Source of the DNA: Acidimicrobiia bacterium
GTDB taxonomy: Bacteria > Actinomycetota > Acidimicrobiia > Spongiisociales > ZC4RG35
Assembly (NCBI GenBank): GCA_029865445.1
Contig: JAOUGY010000061.1
Coordinates: 1 to 14,801, forward strand
DNA: 14,801 bases
Direction: 5' to 3'
The position numbers were made by a program, and so were the translations under genes. Below are positions 13,465 through 14,801 of this stretch, in pieces; position 1 is the first letter of the stretch, and every line of letters starts with the position of its first letter. The notes under the pieces were generated by a model that saw only the letters and a program-made list of their open reading frames with translations, was not told the origin of the DNA and ran no database searches.

Positions 13465-14801
13465 ATGATCGGTGAGTCGCACAAGCGGGTCGAGGATCGA
13501 CGGCTCGTCACGGGACAGGGCGCATACACAGCCGACCTGGCAGACTCGGCGACGGTGCACTGCTGGTTCGTGAGAAGCCCGGTGGCGCACGGCATGCTGC
13601 GGGGCGTCGACACCGAAGCGGCCGCCGATGCTCCCGGCGTGCTTGCGGTGTTCACCGCAGCGGATTTCGACCTCGAGGACGTCCCGGCTGTTCTCTTCTG
13701 GGGCAAAGCCGAGGAATACATGAAGCGGCCGCTCATCGTCCGCGACCGCATCCGTCACGTCGGAGAACCTCTCGCGATCGTCGTCGCCGAGACCGCCCGC
13801 CAGGCCGAAGATGCCGCCGAACTCGTGTGGCCCGACATCGACGAACTCGACCCGGTGGTCGATCCGGAGACTGCGGCGACGGCCGCACCGTTGTTCGATG
13901 GTGGATCGAACGTCGTGATGACGATGAACACGGCCTCCGGCCCCGAACCCGTCACCGAACCAGAGGTGTCTGCCACGGTCACCGTCGTCTCCTCGAAGCT
14001 GGCTCCGGTGGCCATCGAGACGAACGGCGCCGTCGCCGAACCCGCCGGCAACGGCGTGCGCGCATGGATCGGGCATCAGGCTCCTCACCGACTCAAGAAG
14101 GAGTTGGCGCTGCTCCTCAAGCTCGACCCGGGCCAGGTGAGGGTCACGGTGCCTGACGTTGGGGGAGGTTTCGGCATGAAAGGCCGCTTCTTCCCCGAGT
14201 ACGCGTTGGTGGCGGCGACGGCGCTGAAGATTGAGCGCAAGGTGTCGTGGGTTCAGACTCGGCGAGAGCACTTCGCCACCGGCACGCACGGCAGGGGCAT
14301 GCGACACCGTGTGACGCTCGAAGGCACCCGCGACGGACGCATCCAGCGTGCGGTGATCGATCTGTTGGGCGACGTGGGTGCCTACCCGCACAATGGCAGC
14401 CAGATCCCCATTTTCACCCGGTTGGTGGCCGCCGGGCTGTACGACATCCCGAGGATGGAAATCGATGTGACCGTCGTCGTGACCAACACGGCTCCGGTGG
14501 GTTCGTACCGCGGCGCAGGCCGCCCGGAGGCGGCCCTGGCGATCGAGCGGGCGATCGATGCCTTCGCCCGGGAGGCCGGTCTCGACGCCTTCGAGGTCCG
14601 ACGCATCAACCTCATCACCGATCTCCCGTTCAAAACGCCCACCGGCGCGCTGTACGACTCCGGCGACTACCGGGCGGCGATAGATCGCGCAGCCGAGCTC
14701 CTCGATCTTCCGGCGATACGGAGAGAGCAGGAGGAGCGGCGGCGGGATGGCCGAAATCCCATCGGAGTGGGCCTCGGGGCCTTCGTCGAACGGGCCGGGG
14801 G
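13465..14801 (+). CDS. Molybdopterin-binding oxidase large subunit, form II CoxL-like, truncated by window end
   Basis: Large catalytic subunit of the xanthine dehydrogenase/CO dehydrogenase family, which hydroxylates or oxidises small substrates at a molybdenum cofactor. 445 residues are visible of a usual 750-800. Seen: N-terminal domain starting RVEDRRLVTGQGAYTADL (residues 8-25), IRHVGEPLAIVVAET, the cofactor-binding GGGFGMKG (233-240), and SYRGAGRPE (from 347). The last corresponds to the active-site loop: form I CO dehydrogenase has AYRCSFR with a copper-ligating Cys, whereas AYRGAGR is the form II signature. Real CO oxidation is therefore unlikely and the substrate unknown. ATG has GAGG 4 nt upstream, just past the right arm of the palindromic element. 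The small and medium subunits are not in view. Confidence 0.9.
   Translation, partial: MIGESHKRVEDRRLVTGQGAYTADLADSATVHCWFVRSPVAHGMLRGVDTEAAADAPGVLAVFTAADFDLEDVPAVLFWGKAEEYMKRPLIVRDRIRHVGEPLAIVVAETARQAEDAAELVWPDIDELDPVVDPETAATAAPLFDGGSNVVMTMNTASGPEPVTEPEVSATVTVVSSKLAPVAIETNGAVAEPAGNGVRAWIGHQAPHRLKKELALLLKLDPGQVRVTVPDVGGGFGMKGRFFPEYALVAATALKIERKVSWVQTRREHFATGTHGRGMRHRVTLEGTRDGRIQRAVIDLLGDVGAYPHNGSQIPIFTRLVAAGLYDIPRMEIDVTVVVTNTAPVGSYRGAGRPEAALAIERAIDAFAREAGLDAFEVRRINLITDLPFKTPTGALYDSGDYRAAIDRAAELLDLPAIRREQEERRRDGRNPIGVGLGAFVERAG

Noticed and set aside
13100..13468. Plus-strand open frame crossing the cupin end and the palindromic element
   Set aside because: It begins inside the cupin gene in another frame and its translation follows the repeat arms; no ribosome site or family resemblance.
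13269..13751. 160-codon minus-strand open frame into the palindromic element
   Set aside because: Most of it is antisense to the CoxL-like gene and its tail is translated repeat sequence.

Overview
The window is GC-rich DNA with mostly G/C third codon positions, GTG and TTG start codons, and two start codons that look leaderless. It carries an actinobacterial-style binding-protein-dependent sugar importer without its own ATPase. The best guess is a chromosomal segment of a high-GC actinobacterium, possibly an Acidimicrobiia-like lineage; that placement rests on style only. No tRNA, rRNA, transposase, phage gene or CRISPR array was seen.

Left part (1-2416). A LacI-family repressor gene, cut off by the window start, reads leftward. 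It is divergent from an L-2-hydroxyglutarate dehydrogenase gene (lhgO). The 304-bp gap between them holds a 36-bp direct repeat in two copies, and a perfect LacI-type palindrome with a central CG next to the probable lhgO promoter.

Centre (2359-11730). This is one compact eight-gene operon for uptake and breakdown of N-acetylglucosamine-containing sugars. The order is ROK repressor, ROK sugar kinase, lipoprotein solute-binding protein, two CUT1-type permeases, a cytosolic GH3 beta-N-acetylglucosaminidase, NagA deacetylase and an SIS-domain deaminase (NagB-II type). Six of the seven junctions are 4-bp stop/start overlaps (ATGA or GTGA). The exception is binding protein to permease, where a strong hairpin sits in a 59-bp gap. 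The proposed path is: oligosaccharide or GlcNAc captured outside, imported, cleaved by the GH3 enzyme, phosphorylated by the ROK kinase to GlcNAc-6-P, deacetylated to GlcN-6-P, and deaminated to fructose-6-P plus ammonia. A TTGACA promoter with an overlapping inverted repeat in front of the ROK repressor suggests autoregulation and control of the whole operon.

Right part (11731-14801). An amidohydrolase-2/ACMSD-like gene runs leftward, converging on the operon with no intergenic base and sharing a bidirectional hairpin with it. It is divergent from a small single-domain cupin gene. The 56-bp gap between the two holds a second, near-palindromic LacI-type site resembling the one before lhgO, and both genes show -10-like boxes 6-7 nt before the start codon. 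Beyond the cupin lies a roughly 244-bp element with two inverted, imperfect 75-bp arms that looks like a dispersed palindromic repeat. It is followed by the start of a large molybdopterin-binding oxidase subunit (xanthine dehydrogenase / form II CoxL-like), cut by the window end.

Nothing here is clearly a brand-new system. The most distinctive signals are the paired LacI-type sites, the ROK autoregulatory operator and the palindromic intergenic element.
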